Assembly (NCBI GenBank): GCA_003971905.1
Contig: RSEE01000046.1
Coordinates: 434,001-498,000 of the forward strand
Origin: Moniliella sp. 'wahieum'
Lineage: Eukaryota > Basidiomycota > Moniliellomycetes > Moniliellales > Moniliellaceae
Reading direction: 5' to 3'
DNA: 64,000 nt
Part shown: piece after piece, positions 45,380 through 56,667 of the stretch
How the letters are laid out: the number at the start of each line of letters is the position of its first letter
How positions within the stretch are numbered: position 1 is the first letter of the stretch
Made by a program: the position numbers and the translations under genes
Notes under the pieces: generated by a model
Databases searched by the model: none
The model's input: the letters and a program-made list of their open reading frames with translations, nothing else
What the model was told of the DNA's origin: nothing

Positions 45380-46590
45380 AGAGAAATGACAACCGTGGCA
45401 TTCCCCTCCCCCCCTTTCCGCCGGTTTCATTCTACGACCCTCCGACCCGTTCTTTTCCTCCTACGATCCACAACCGCCTTGTTGGGACATGCGTTAAACT
45501 AGCAGATCTCTGTTGCCGAAGCGGTCGACCATTGGCTTGGAGACGGGTGTTTGTGCTTTTAGCATATGGTTGTATTGACATTAGCGCTGCTCCTCCCTCG
45601 TCCCCCACGTTCCAGTGCCGTTTGCGTCGCCACCTCCTCCCCCACCCTCTCTCATATTCATCTCTCTCTTCCGTTTCTTGATCCGCACCTGTTGTCGCAC
45701 ACGCTTCACGTATTTGCACTTTCATCTGTCGATTATGTATCAGCATTGTTTTTTTTTCTTACATGAATGCTATGGCCCAAACCTGTTTTCCTCACTTTCC
45801 TACTGTGCGCTATCACAGATATAGCAACCCCACTGGTCGTAACACCAACCATCGTGCTCGCAACTATTAATGGTGTGGAGACTACAAAGGACGGTTTAAT
45901 ACTATACCCCGACTGATATGGCAACCGGTGATGGCAACCCGAGGGGAGAAGGGTAGAAGGGTAAAAGCCCAACACATCGATAGGACTCGAGTCGGGAGGA
46001 GTGTGGTGGTGCGGATTGAGGTCGGCAAGTTGGCGGGGGAGAGAGGGAAGACAGCCTGGGTGATCTAGTGGAGCGGAGAGGATCGATAATGAGGTCAACG
46101 CCATGGTCGCTGAAATGCGTCCGCCCTCGTCGCTGCGGGGCGGAGGCGGCAACGGAGGCATTAACACTGGCTGCAGTGGTGGCAGTAGCGGAGGCGGGGA
46201 GGACGGTGGTGTAACGCTCCTGTCGCGTTGGGCAGTGGCTGTGGGACTGTGTGTGGACGTTGGCTTGAATTCTTCTGGACGTTCAGACCAACGCTTGAGG
46301 TGAGTTGCAGACGTTCCCGGCGGCCTCGGCTCAGTTCTTGCTGGACAACCCTCGTTCTAACGACCCTCCCTAAGCTCACCCACATCGTCCACGCACCCCA
46401 CAGAAGATCCACCCACCGTCTCATTTGCATATCGCCTCCTCAACGATTCTTCAGCACCCATTACCCGATCCCGTCCCGAGTTGCTGAATGGCTGTCTTCA
46501 CAAAAGCTGTCGCGTAATAACGGATATGATCCAGGCTATACCTGGGGTACCAACCTCCGGGCTCGACGTCGTATCACTAAACAACCACTA
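45380..46590. other. Convergent intergenic region
   Basis: 1.2 kb between the synthetase and the GNAT gene. Pyrimidine-rich on the plus strand near 45560-45760, with a T run at 45749. No gene recognised. Confidence 0.4.
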
Positions 46591-47463
46591 CTATATAGAA
46601 AACACACTGGGCCTTCGTGGCCCTCGCAAAAGTTCATTACTCGCGTTGTGCGGCCAATGTTGGCGAAAAGAGACCAAGTCTTGAATCTGGTGCCTTTAGC
46701 GTCAAAGTTTGCGGGCTCCAACCACTTCTCAAATGCCGCCTTGGCCACAGGCCATTCAATCAATCATCGCCAGCCACGCCGTGTCGCGGGAGCGTCCCTT
46801 GTAAATAACATGGTTGTAGAAAACACCCTCAAACGTCAGGCCAAATCGCTGTGCTGCTCGTTTCGACGGCTCATTAAAATTGTCCGCCTTCCATTCCACT
46901 CGGCGCACGTTGAGCTTCTCAAAGGAAAGGGAAAGAAGAAGGTAGACTGTCTCGGTGGAGGACCGAGTGCGTTGCAACAGGGGGCTGAACAGCACATGCC
47001 CCACCTCGTCGGTTCCGTTCGCATAATCGAAACGCATGAGCGCGATAATACCCACCACTTGTTGTTGGGTGTCCTTGCTGCCTGGCACACCACGCTGGAC
47101 GGGCGAAGCAAGAATGGCGTAGGTAAACATGGACGAGTCCTGCTCTCGTTCCTTGAGCCACGCGTTGAAAGCTTCCTCCGTTTCCGGATGGCAGTAGGGC
47201 ATGTAGTTCCAATGGCCTTCATCCGTCATTTTCCACAGCGTCTCGACCAAGTCGGGGCGGTGGGCTTCGTAGTTCAGAGGCACTAGGCTCACATATTTGC
47301 CCACCAATGGCTCCGTACGGGAGGGTGCCAAGGCACCCGTAAAGTCAACTGCCGGTCCGATGCGTTTGCCCTGTGTGCTGGTGCGCAGCGGCGCGGGCGC
47401 ACGGGCCGCGGGGACAGCAGGGGGAGAGTGACATGATGCGGACGATAATGGGACTGCTCGCAT
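46591..47463 (-). CDS. GNAT-family acetyltransferase (RimJ/Acetyltransf_3 type)
   Basis: Expected to transfer an acetyl group from acetyl-CoA to a protein or small-molecule amine. The start MRAVPLSSASCHSPPAVP (47463) gives a Ser/Pro/Ala-rich leader, perhaps a targeting signal; an in-frame ATG at 47520 is possible. Domain: GKYVSLVPLNYEAHRPDLVE, the acceptor-side EGHWNYMPYCHPETEEAF, VGIIALMRFDYANGTDEVGH, then the CoA-binding region VLFSPLLQRTRSSTETVYLL and NVRRVEWKADNFNEPSKRAA with RFGLTFEGVFYNHVIYKGRS. The tail EWPVAKAAFEKWLEPANFD is typical of fungal members. A one-base insertion near 46755 separates WLAMID from EWPVAK and a second break precedes the stop, so the 3' end is approximate. Confidence 0.85.
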
Positions 47464-47778
47464 CGGAAGATCAGCAAAGAGAAAATGTGAATGGAGGGGG
47501 TAGATAAGGAGGGCCCACAACGCACCCAGAAAGAAGCGAGCAAAAGGTGTGCCAAAGGGTATTTGACGATGGGGATGCTGATATTACGAAGCGTACTGCC
47601 CAGGCCTTGTCTTTTATACGCTACCAGGGTTGGTCGTGATGATGGCGATGACGATGGTTAGAGCCTGACAGAGCATGGGATGAGAATTCTGCCAGAGGCC
47701 GCACGGTATAGGGCCGTGTCGACAGAGTCATCCACCAAATTCCGAAACTCGCCGTGCGGAGATAACCGATACTCCGTA

Positions 47779-47841
47779 ACATGTCGCATGTCACACGTCA
47801 CATGTGTCACGTGTCATGCATCAGATCATGCATCATGCATC
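47779..47841. repeat. Nine-unit heptad array with changing palindromes
   Basis: ACATGTC, GCATGTC, ACACGTC, ACATGTG, TCACGTG, TCATGCA, TCAGATC, ATGCATC, ATGCATC, all in one 7-base register. Confidence 0.85.
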
Positions 47842-48831
47842 ATGGAGCCACACACTAGCCAGCGGCCGTGATCTCAATGACCTGTATGATCGATCATCGA
47901 TCACATCACGCATATGTTTTGTGCATGTTACCGGGGTTACCAGCCGGCGGGGTTGTGTTACCTGTTAGCAACTATGCGAGAGGCGGCCGAACAAATTCGA
48001 GACAATTGTTCGGAGGTTCAAGCTTATTGCAGCTTGACTCGCGTCCCTCACCTTTCGACTTCCATTGCCCCACCCTTCTATATCCGCGGTCGTGCCCCCT
48101 TTCGACTCCCCGTCAAGTCGCTGTGCCTTCGGTTTTATTTCTTTCGCCTTATTAGCTCCCGGTACTTCTCAGCCACACAACCTGTAGTTTTTCGTTCCCA
48201 GTCTTCCGATTGCCCCTCCCGCCCTGTGGCTTGGCATCACATATAGTAGAGACGCCGTGTCATTCATGTCATCGTCGATTCCACGCAGGGGAGGCGTGGA
48301 CATGTTTGTTGAGCATCGGGTGTGGCTCGTGCTTTTTGGCCAATGTCCCTTCATCCTCATCAGGCCTGGGAGAGTTCCATTGTTTTCTCTCTCATGTTTT
48401 TCCTTGTTCCGCGCTTAGCCCCTATACTGGTGGCGACTCGCTGCTTGGTGTTCCTCTGGAGGCGTTGCCGGCTGCTTAGATCACCACCACCACCAGTGCG
48501 ATTGCATCACCTTTGAGGACCATCAGGACTCCAGGTCTCATCACATGCATTTGACTCGATCTTCTCGATTCTCAACTCACCGACTCATCCTCCATGCATC
48601 AGGCCCGCGCATTCAGTACTCCCCCCAGTCACACCTGCATTGCAGGAGCAGGCGGCTTTTGCCTCGCGTCAGCCCTCCTATGAAAGGGATATGTCGTCCT
48701 ATGTACTCCACTAAGTAAGCCTAGGCGGCTATAACCACATCAAGGGGGCGTTGTCCCTGAGTCATAGAAGGTCATAAAATGACCAAAATTTACCCCGCAC
48801 CGACATGCTCACGTAACCGCGCGCAGAAGTG

Positions 48832-48876
48832 ACTAGTGACTAGTGACTAGTGAAGCTTGAAGCTTGAAGCTTGAAG
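48832..48876. repeat. Heptad array ACTAGTG x3 switching to AAGCTTG x3
   Basis: Three perfect ACTAGTG units (48832-48852) directly followed, without loss of register, by three perfect AAGCTTG units (48853-48873) and AAG. Confidence 0.95.
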
Positions 48877-48983
48877 GAGCAAGGCAGGGGAAGAAGTGAT
48901 GCAAACAGGGGAAAGCAGTCCACAGGCGCCACAGGCAGGGGGAACAGAGGCGGAACGGGGCCCCTTTGCACAGGATTGTTCAG

Positions 48984-49061
48984 TTGAACGTTGAGCGTTG
49001 AGCGCTGAGCAGCTTAGTACGTCCATGCAACGTTCAACGTTCAACTGAACGTTCAACGTTT
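48984..49061. repeat. AACGTTG/AGCGCTG and AACGTTC heptads in inverted arrangement
   Basis: AACGTTG, AGCGTTG, AGCGCTG (about 48984-49006) and, 25 bases on, AACGTTC, AACGTTC, AACTG, AACGTTC, AACGTTT (49029-49061). The two parts can pair over TTCAGTTGAACGTTGA / TCAACGTTCAACTGAA. Confidence 0.8.
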
Positions 49062-49278
49062 AATCAATGGATCCGCGTTGCCCACCTGCCGTTGAGGTGC
49101 TGCGCCAGGGTTAAGACTTAGAACTTAGATCTTAACCCTGGACAGGTCGCCTCAGGGGCCCCAGAAGAGCCACAGACGCGCCAGGGTCCTTCAAGGCACA
49201 CACGTCCCTTCCCACGAGTCCCCACTGCATCCCATCCATCTGCCTCTTCCCCCCGCTTTGACACTCCCCACCACAACC

Positions 49279-50683
49279 ATGTCCGGTCAGACGTGGGGCA
49301 GCCTCGGGAGCATCGTGGACATCGACGCCAGCAGCGACTCGGACGCAGAAGAGGGCAGCTCGGGCCTACTGGACCTGTTCGAATACCTTCACCGCCGCGG
49401 CGCCCAACTCGATCGACACCACGCTTCACCTGCATCATCTAAGGCAGACCTGCCCTCACGCGCGAATGAGCTAAAGAATGCAGCACTGAGCCGGGTGCAG
49501 CATGCTGCCGAGCATGCCTCCCAATTGCACCACGAACAGAGCCAAAAGTTCCATGAAGACCTCCAGCGCTTCCGGGAGGATGTGGGGAAGCGGATCGACG
49601 TCCTGTCCGAGAGCTGGAACGATACGCGCAACGTGCGTTTCCGCGACAAGTGGTCGTTTGTTATGGGCGTCATGATCATCGTTGGGTTTTCCATGGCCAT
49701 CTTTGGTCGGCCTACATGGGTGCCGGTGATGTATACGGGGCTGGCAGCAGTGTATCTGCCATTGCGCTTTTACCAGTATGCGATCCAGCGTCCATGGGGG
49801 TACTTTTTACTAGACTATTGTTATGCGTCCAACCTGCTTGCCCTCACCTACCTCTGGATCGCCCCCGACTCCAAGTTCCTCTGGACCGTGTCGTACTGCC
49901 TCCGCCCACGGTCCCCTTGCCGTTTCGGTGGCCGCATGGCGCAACAGCCTCGTCCTGCACAACATTGACAAGATGACCAGCGTGTTTATCCACATGACCC
50001 CGCCCGTCGTCTTCCACACATCCACTTTTTGCTTTCTGACGAAGAACGGAGCCAAGCGTACCCGGCGGCCGCGCGGACCGCATCGCTGGACCTGGGCACC
50101 TCGATCGGATTTTGTTTTGTTGTCTATGCACTGTGGCAAGCTGGGTACTACTACTTTATCTCCTACCGTAAGCGGGAGAAGATCCGTTCGGGCAAGCGCA
50201 TCAACTCGTTTCGACTATGAGCTCTGGCAAGGGAGCGATTGGCCATCTCATCTCGTCGGTGCCAAACAAATGGCGCGAACCCTTTTTCATGTGTGCGTTG
50301 CTTGCTTCCGTTACTTCTTTTGCTCTTGTATAATATCATACTGACCCACCGTTCGCTGCCTGGTTCTAGTTATCCAATTTGTCTACACTTTCCTCTCGAT
50401 CCTCCCTGCCCCGCTCGTCTTTTATCGGCACCAACACATCGCCACAGGGTTTTTGGTGGTAATCTTTGTTGTTGCGACTTACAATGGCGGCAGTTTCTAC
50501 ATTGAAGTGTTTGGCCGCCAATTTGAAAAGCAACTGATCGCCCTCCAAAAGCAGGTCCAAGAAACGCGTGCTATGGAGCACAGTGCCCAGATTGCGGAGT
50601 CGACAGAGGCGGAACTGAGTGCTCCTGCGAAAGCCACCACGGCTCTAGCCTCCGACCACAGCGGTGAGCTGCGCCAGCGCTAG
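49279..50683 (+). CDS. GPC1: Glycerophosphocholine acyltransferase 1 (DUF2838 family)
   Basis: ER membrane enzyme that acylates glycerophosphocholine with acyl-CoA to lyso-phosphatidylcholine, part of PC recycling. Start MSGQTWGSLGSIVDIDASSD, an acidic N-terminus, then a coiled segment (QSQKFHEDLQRFREDVGKRI). Family marks: FRDKWSFVMGVMIIVGFSMA, RPWGYFLLDYCYASNLLALT, the core GPLAVSVAAWRNSLVLHNID with KMTSVFIHMTPPV, DLGTSIGFCFVVYALWQAGY, RKREKIRSGKRINSF, and FIQFVYTFLSILPAPLVFYR with FVVATYNGGSFYIEVFGRQF. At least seven hydrophobic segments. The C-terminal tail is a charged helix ending SGELRQR. Intron 50292-50369. Frame breaks near 49895, 50035 and 50215; the intron junction also needs a one-base change. 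Confidence 0.9.
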
Positions 50684-51444
50684 GGGTCCCGAAGAGTGCT
50701 GCCCAAACGCCTCTTGCCCGTGCCACCCCTTTCTCCCTCTCATTCCCTCTCCCCTTTTCATCCTCCTCTCTCTCGTTTGTTCGAATTGATGCTTATTGTC
50801 AATCAGTACTCATCGTTTCTCCGTGATTTGTCACAACATTCCTGTCCATTTTGTGTCGCTCCACAACCCATATTCGAGCAATTCGCGGGCTACATGATGA
50901 TAATGCAGTTCAGAGACGATACCGACCCACTGTGTGCCCCCGTTCCATTCTCAACCAATCATGAAGCATCAGCTGTGGTGTCGATGAATATTTTCTCACG
51001 AAAAGAACAAGGTGCCCCTGTTCGTCCCCAGCAAAAGCATGTTTGATACTGACAAGGTTCGCTCTTTGTGATGGTCTGGGGATGGCGAGGACGGTCGGAG
51101 ATACACAAGGGGAGAGACCCACTAAACTTCTAACGAAAACGGATGTGGTTGATCATGATGGAGATGCAATTATGTAACAAACCGCGTACATAGTACGAAA
51201 GAACGGCAAAAGGGATAATGAATACAAAAAATAAGTGAGCCGAGCAACTGCGCATGCGAGAGGGAAAAAGCGGACTGACGAAGTCCGCCGTATCGACAAA
51301 AATGGAACCGTCGAGGGCGGTACAGAAGAACATCGGAAACGATGGAGAAAGGAAAGAGTTCGGAGAAGTAGGGAAGGTCCTGGGAATGATCGGAAGAAGA
51401 GAAGAGTCGAGAAAAGGTGAATGGGCACAGTGTTGCCTGTGTAA
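50684..51444. other. Convergent intergenic region
   Basis: 760 bases with short ORFs only, T/C-rich first, then A/G-rich. No gene recognised. Confidence 0.4.
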
Positions 51445-52339
51445 TTATTCAACAGTCGAAAGTCCCTCGCTAGGCTGCACCTTCACTGGCCAAACTGGTG
51501 TGAACGGATGGGTGGGAGGGAACGGAGGTGCTGGGGGCTGGTACTGATGGCTGGGCTGATGAACCTGCGCGCCGGAGGCTGGTTTCACATCGGGAGGAAG
51601 AAGAAGCGCAAGATGCTTTCGCTTTACATGGGTCACGAGGCGAGGGCGCTGCGGTATTGCACCTGACATCCACCCCATTGACACTCAAAGAGCTTGGTCT
51701 GCGAGTCCAACTCCCGCTTGGGCCCAAGACGAGACCTGTTTGCTTTGGCCCCGTTGCCCGTCGAGGCAGTGCTACCGGCGGCCGTGGGAACAGGATTGCG
51801 GTTGGACCCCCAACTGTGATGTTGATCATTGCGGGGGTTTCTTCGTTCTTAGTAGGAGTACATCCCGTAAACGAGTCTTGCCAGCCGGATCGGAGGAGCG
51901 TCAGATGCTCCTGTTGGGATGCGGAGAGGGACCCAGACATCCACAGCTGTTCGGGTTGGATGGGGTCACGAGCAACCGTTGGATCGGCACCTTTGGGAGG
52001 TAACCCTTCCAACACCGTTTCTGCCCCGCAAGGCAGGCCGACGGGAAGGAGGGGGGCATAGCATGATAGGCTGTTACTGGCCACACATTCCGACGTAGGT
52101 GGTGCCCACTGGTGGGACATTTCCTCGGTCAACATGATTGGCGAGGGGAGTTCGGGTCCGAAGAGAGGGAGACACGGGACAAAAAGAGAATCCGTGACCT
52201 TAGTACAATGTGTAGCCTCTTCCATTGTGACGAGGGATTGAGTTTGATGCAGCCCTTGCCAATGGGGGAAGGCCAACATCTCGGCCTCTTCTAATGCCTT
52301 GCTGCTGGGCCATCCCCAACCCTGGTTGACGGTCTTCAT
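51445..52339 (-). CDS. Putative C2H2 zinc-finger protein
   Basis: An open frame from MKTVNQGWGWPSSK (52339) runs through a Pro/Ser/Leu-rich region (LFVPCLPLFGPELPSPI, LPKG..DPIQPEQLWMSGSL) to about 51730. After a frame shift the basic linker NRSRLGPKRELDSQTK leads to LFECQWGGCQVQYRSALA and LVTHVKRKHLA: C-x4-C then H-x4-H, the spacing of one C2H2 finger. The finger itself is cut by CC where CCC is needed (near 51640). The tail is Pro-rich (HQPSHQYQPPAPPFPPTHPF) and ends GLSTVE at 51445. It probably binds nucleic acid as a transcription factor. A TATATA stretch at 52441-52449 lies about 100 bases upstream. One finger with no close relative recognised, so the call is moderate. Confidence 0.55.
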
Positions 52340-55153
52340 GGGAGCAGTGCGGGTGGGGGGGAAGAGGGCCCTTCATGCCCGTGATGAACAGGAAAGACGA
52401 GGGAGACGAATTCCTCACGACGGCTTCGTGTCGTGCCGGGCATATATACAACTCGGCTCTCCCATATAGCTACCCCCCCCCTATAAGGGGCAGATGCTTT
52501 AGCATGGTACCTCACTGGCACGTTATACGTGCTGTTAAACGTGTGGTGAGTGGTTTTGTTGGGCCGCCCCCATTACGAAACTGCCACATGGCGCATTGGG
52601 GCCTATAGGGGAGGGAAATCAGATACAGCGCCCAGCGCACGACGATTTGGTGCCTGTTTCGAGAGATACTGAGTAATGGTACGTCTCTGTCGGCGACAGC
52701 CGGTCACCGGTGATAATGCCCGGCCCGCGAGGAACTGAACGTCACCCGTGCTGTGGTCAATAGCAAAGCTAAACAGAGTTTCTGTTGTCTGAGAGGCAAG
52801 GGGGTTGTAGCGGCCACTTAGTAGTACTTATATCTTTGAGAGAGGGCATGTGGTAGAGGGGTCGTGCGGCAGAGTGCAAACAGACGGCGTCATGGATGCT
52901 CTCACACACAGTGACACGTGACATCTGCTGGCGAGGGCCACACCGAGGTTAAATTGGGAAGATATACAACGGAATTTTTTTCACGCCTGCACCTTTTTGC
53001 CGCGAGTTGTTTTGAGGTCTAAGGGTAGAAAAACTCACTTCGCCGATCCTACGCCCCCCCTTCCACCCCCCTTCGGCCTTCAACTTGGTCTCCGATTGGA
53101 GGGTTGCCGGTGGCTTTTGTGCAAGCGTACACGACAATATGCTGGCTTCGGTGGTCGTCCGTTTGATGTCGAAGCAAAAGCAGGCCGGCTGGCTAATGGG
53201 GATGAGTCAATGAGAGATGCCACCAGGACGACATTTCGATGCCACCAACACAGAAAGAAGAAAAGTTCGCGTCACAACATATACATAGTCTTCAAACAAG
53301 ACAAAACTTACAAGTCAATTCACAACTCATCTTGAGTTATTCTCTTGCAGCCGGGTGGGCAGGTTAAGCATTACGAGCGCAGCGGTGGCAGCGACAAAAC
53401 GACTTTTTCACCATCATAGGCGTTATATGAGGTGGGTCTCCAGTCGGAGATTGGGCACGATCTAATCCCACCAGAGGGTGTCATGCACAAAAGCCACAGC
53501 CCAACATGGAAGGACGACGGTTCATCACAAAAGCCGCAGGCCCAACATGCAAAGACGACGATTGATAAAAGCCGCAGGCCCAACATGAAAGCGACGGCTC
53601 ACACATGGCGTGGCGCTTGTACTATAAACCCCCGTATTTTCGTTATACGGGTATTTTGCCACGGGGCGACAGCGAGCGGATGAGCCATGAGCTTTGCGCA
53701 GGGGCTGAGTGCTGATCCCGGCTGTGCTCATCCACGTTCCTCTTGTCTCCCTTGCCTGGGTTGTGTCTACGTCAAGACTGTCCTGTGGTTATCCGAGTCA
53801 CACACAGTGTAACATGACCATCTGTGGTCTAAATTACCTCTCATCACCGAGGTCTCCCTATAGGTCTACCAAGGTCTTCCCCCACCCCCTTAGGATCCTC
53901 ACAGGCCTCACGCCTCACGTCCAGTCATGTCTCGTTGGTGGAGCATGTCATCTTTTCTTCCTGTAGTTAATGTACATCTCCTACATAAGGCTGACAAGGA
54001 TAGCTTCTATGCATCACATTTCTCTTATTCCCTACAGACCAAAACATCCCTCAGTACCTCCAACCTCTCCCCGTCGGTTGATCTACTTCAATCTACAGAC
54101 GCGCACACTCTCCTCTCCAACCCCCAGTATACTTTTTGCCAATAACAGGAGACAAAACGTGGTTGTATTATGATTGAAGTTTGTTAAAGGATGGAGTGAG
54201 CGGATAACACACATGCCATTGACTTTACAGCCAAACCACAGGTATGCGCAAAAGTCTTTGCATTTTGTTCCAGACATCCCATGCGCGTAGGGCTGGTTAT
54301 CCCGGTTATCGATTATTCCTGATGCACCTGATGCCAGCCTCCTTCCCTTCCGCTTCCGCGGCCTCTCGAGGAGAGGCAGGGTCGATCTACCCGACCCCAG
54401 TGTTGTGTGAGAGGGTCAGGGAATATCGATCTCTCGATGGCCGACTCGAAGGGGCTTTTCTTCGCCAGTTGGCTCGTGTGTCATCCGGTTTATTAGCTTG
54501 TGGCATAGTTAGAGAGAAGTCGTCAAGTATAGATCCCTTGATGGAGGACTTGCTGTTGTTGTTGTCCACAGCTAGTGTTTGATCATGCCCACTATATTAT
54601 CTCTTCGCCAGGCACGAGACCGCCCTGTGATGGTTCATGATGGCCTTGACGTGCGCCCTAACTGGAGTTTTTTGATCCACCTGCACACGCACATTGAGTG
54701 ATGACATGGGAGTTATTCAGAAGGCGTACCGTCAACTAGACATTCTACTCAACGGATGGAGTATTGCACCCGACCACCACCACCCCAAACCTGCTATTAG
54801 CGGGATGTTGGCTTCGGTTCGGCGGATGACCGCTTCTCCAGCTTCATCTTTTCTTTCACGGCCACGTCACGTGCCGGCTGGCTGAGCCCTGGTGCGTTGT
54901 CACGTGGTCAAGGCACGGCGGCTGTGTTCACCGAGGCCCCCAGCTGGGCTGCAAGAGACTTGTCTGCTGCTTTCTTTTGCGCGCGCCGAACGCAAAGAAT
55001 TGTCAGCCAGAGCGGCGGCTGATACTAGCTGGCAATCACTGAGCCGACTAGGAGCGGAGACAGCACCTGGACACTGGGCAAGTAGCTCCAGCTTCCACGC
55101 CAAACAGCGCCGCCTCACCACCACCACAGCCAGGCCCCACCACTCTTCTCATC
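52340..55153. other. Intergenic region, no gene recognised
   Basis: 2.8 kb between the zinc-finger and GcvH genes. Contains the 40-base tandem repeat at 53487 and the promoter sides of both genes. ORFs are short and show no known motif. Confidence 0.45.
53487..53605 (+). repeat. Three tandem copies of a 40-base unit
   Basis: Units begin at about 53487, 53527 and 53567; each has AAAAGCC(A/G)CAG(G)CCCAACATG followed by AAAGACGACG or a variant. Confidence 0.85.
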
Positions 55154-55766
55154 ATGGCTGCTCGTACCGTCTTTGCCCGCGCTGCTCTCGGGGCCCGTCT
55201 TGCTCCGACTCTTGCCGCCGCCGCGCGCCCCTCAGCCCTGCGCGCTGCCCTGCCTCGCCGCGTCGCCGTGTCTGCCTTGTCCGCCCGGGCCCTCCACACC
55301 TCGCCCCGGGCTTTGGAGATCGTCACGCGCTACACCAAGGAGCACGAATGGATCGCTTACGACACCGAACTGAACATTGGCACGATTGGTATTACGGATC
55401 ATGCCCAGAACACGCTGGGCGACACCACCTTCATTGACCTCCCTGGCCTGGGCGCCGAGTTTGAGGCCGGTGGTACGTATGGTCATATTACGTGTGATCC
55501 GCCTGCCGCTCATACTAACTCATCCGTATGGACAGACTCGATTGGAGGTGTCGAGTCCGTCAAGGCCGCCTCCGACATTTATGCGCCCGTGTCGGGCATT
55601 GTGGAGGCGGTGAACGAGGCGCTGCAGGACAACCCCGGTTTGATCAACAAGTCCCCGAGGACAAGGGGTGGCTACTCAAGGTCCGCCTGGCCAACCCGGC
55701 CGAGGTGGAAACGCTGCTCAAAAGGACACTTACGACACGCTTGTCGAGGAGGAGTCCGACGCCTAA
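55154..55766 (+). CDS. Glycine cleavage system H protein, mitochondrial
   Basis: Lipoyl carrier that shuttles the methylamine group between P, T and L proteins in mitochondria. Presequence [40 protein letters not shown], Arg/Ala-rich. Mature part: [40 protein letters not shown], a 63-base intron (55473-55535) in EAG|D, then [20 protein letters not shown], in which the Lys of ESVKA is the lipoylation site, [19 protein letters not shown] and, in shifted frame, [20 protein letters not shown] ending [10 protein letters not shown]. About 180 residues, normal length. Two frame breaks, each one base short: CCCC for CCCCC near 55655 and AAAA for AAAAA near 55722. Confidence 0.96.
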
Positions 55767-56667
55767 GCCTCATCACGCGTGCAAGTGTCCTTTCGTCCCT
55801 TGCTTCCTCCCTCTACCACATCCGGCCAGGTTTGGTCTGTTTTGCATGCTGCTCATCAGACCCCTCCATTGAACCAGACTGTATACCGTTCCACCGGTCT
55901 CTTGGCGCTCAGCTCCAGTCTGAGCCGGGCTCGATTGCCCCCCGTGGCGCTTCCCCGCGCTGGCTCTGCTTGCTCCAATGCACATTTCGACGATAATAAT
56001 AGCTCGGGCCTTAGCTTAGGCCGTATAGGCCAAGGCTAGTGGGCGAAGCATTGGCGAGAGCGCGATCTTGGTGGGCAAGGAGGGGGTGCTTCAACACCTT
56101 CACTGCCACGTTCAAGAGAGATGCACCGCCGAACCGCATTGTTATTGGTCCTATTGATGGGGCAGTGCGCAGCCCTATTGCGTCCGAATCGAAGATCTAA
56201 CCCGACCCCGCCGGGTTCTCCGCAGTCTAGATGGTTTTCTCAGTGGTTCCTAGGGGTTCCCGATGGCTGCCGAAGCAATTCACAAGGCAGAAGAGGGTTA
56301 AACGTTAAACGTTAAACGTTAAACCGAACAGCGATCGATGATCGATGATCGATGATCGAGGTGATTCGGGGCTATGAATATAACCGCTGCTAGGGTTGAC
56401 CGTACTAACGCACTGTTGCGATTGGGGCGCACCAGCCCCGTTCATCGTCATCAATCACCGATCATCTCAGTCATCCTGGTCGACGACTGCCGCCCGCTCC
56501 TCCCACCAGCATCGCCGCCGCTTGCCCGTCCTTATCCCCGTCCCTCCTGTCCTCATCTCCATGCCGGCCGTCGCAAGCCCTGAGAGCCCGAGAGAGGCCG
56601 ACCACAGACGACTGGGCCCGCCAGCCGCGCGTCGTCGCACGCCTCGCCCTCGCCCTCGGTGGCGCAG
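55767..56667. other. Intergenic region with heptad arrays
   Basis: 900 bases between GcvH and the NMN adenylyltransferase gene. The 3' part (56460-56667) is C-rich and may be 5' UTR. Confidence 0.4.
56301..56359. repeat. Heptad arrays AACGTTA x3 and ATCGATG x3
   Basis: AACGTTA three times from 56301, a 10-base gap, then ATCGATG three times from 56334 and a partial unit. Each is a 6-base palindrome plus one base. Confidence 0.95.

Larger units (their letters stand above)
47464..49278. other. Repeat-rich intergenic region
   Basis: 1.8 kb between divergent GNAT and Gpc1 genes. Holds the longest heptad arrays of the window (listed separately). No gene recognised. Confidence 0.5.

Noticed and set aside
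47779-48876. Possible CRISPR array from regularly spaced short repeats
   Set aside because: Units are contiguous heptads without spacers, in a eukaryotic genome.
55154-55996. GcvH read as a longer 280-codon protein
   Set aside because: The extra C-terminus arises from a one-base frame break; the conserved end lies in the next frame and stops at 55766.
56301-56324. TAAACGT tandem units as a possible telomere-like repeat
   Set aside because: Only three copies, internal between genes, and explained by the palindrome-plus-one family.
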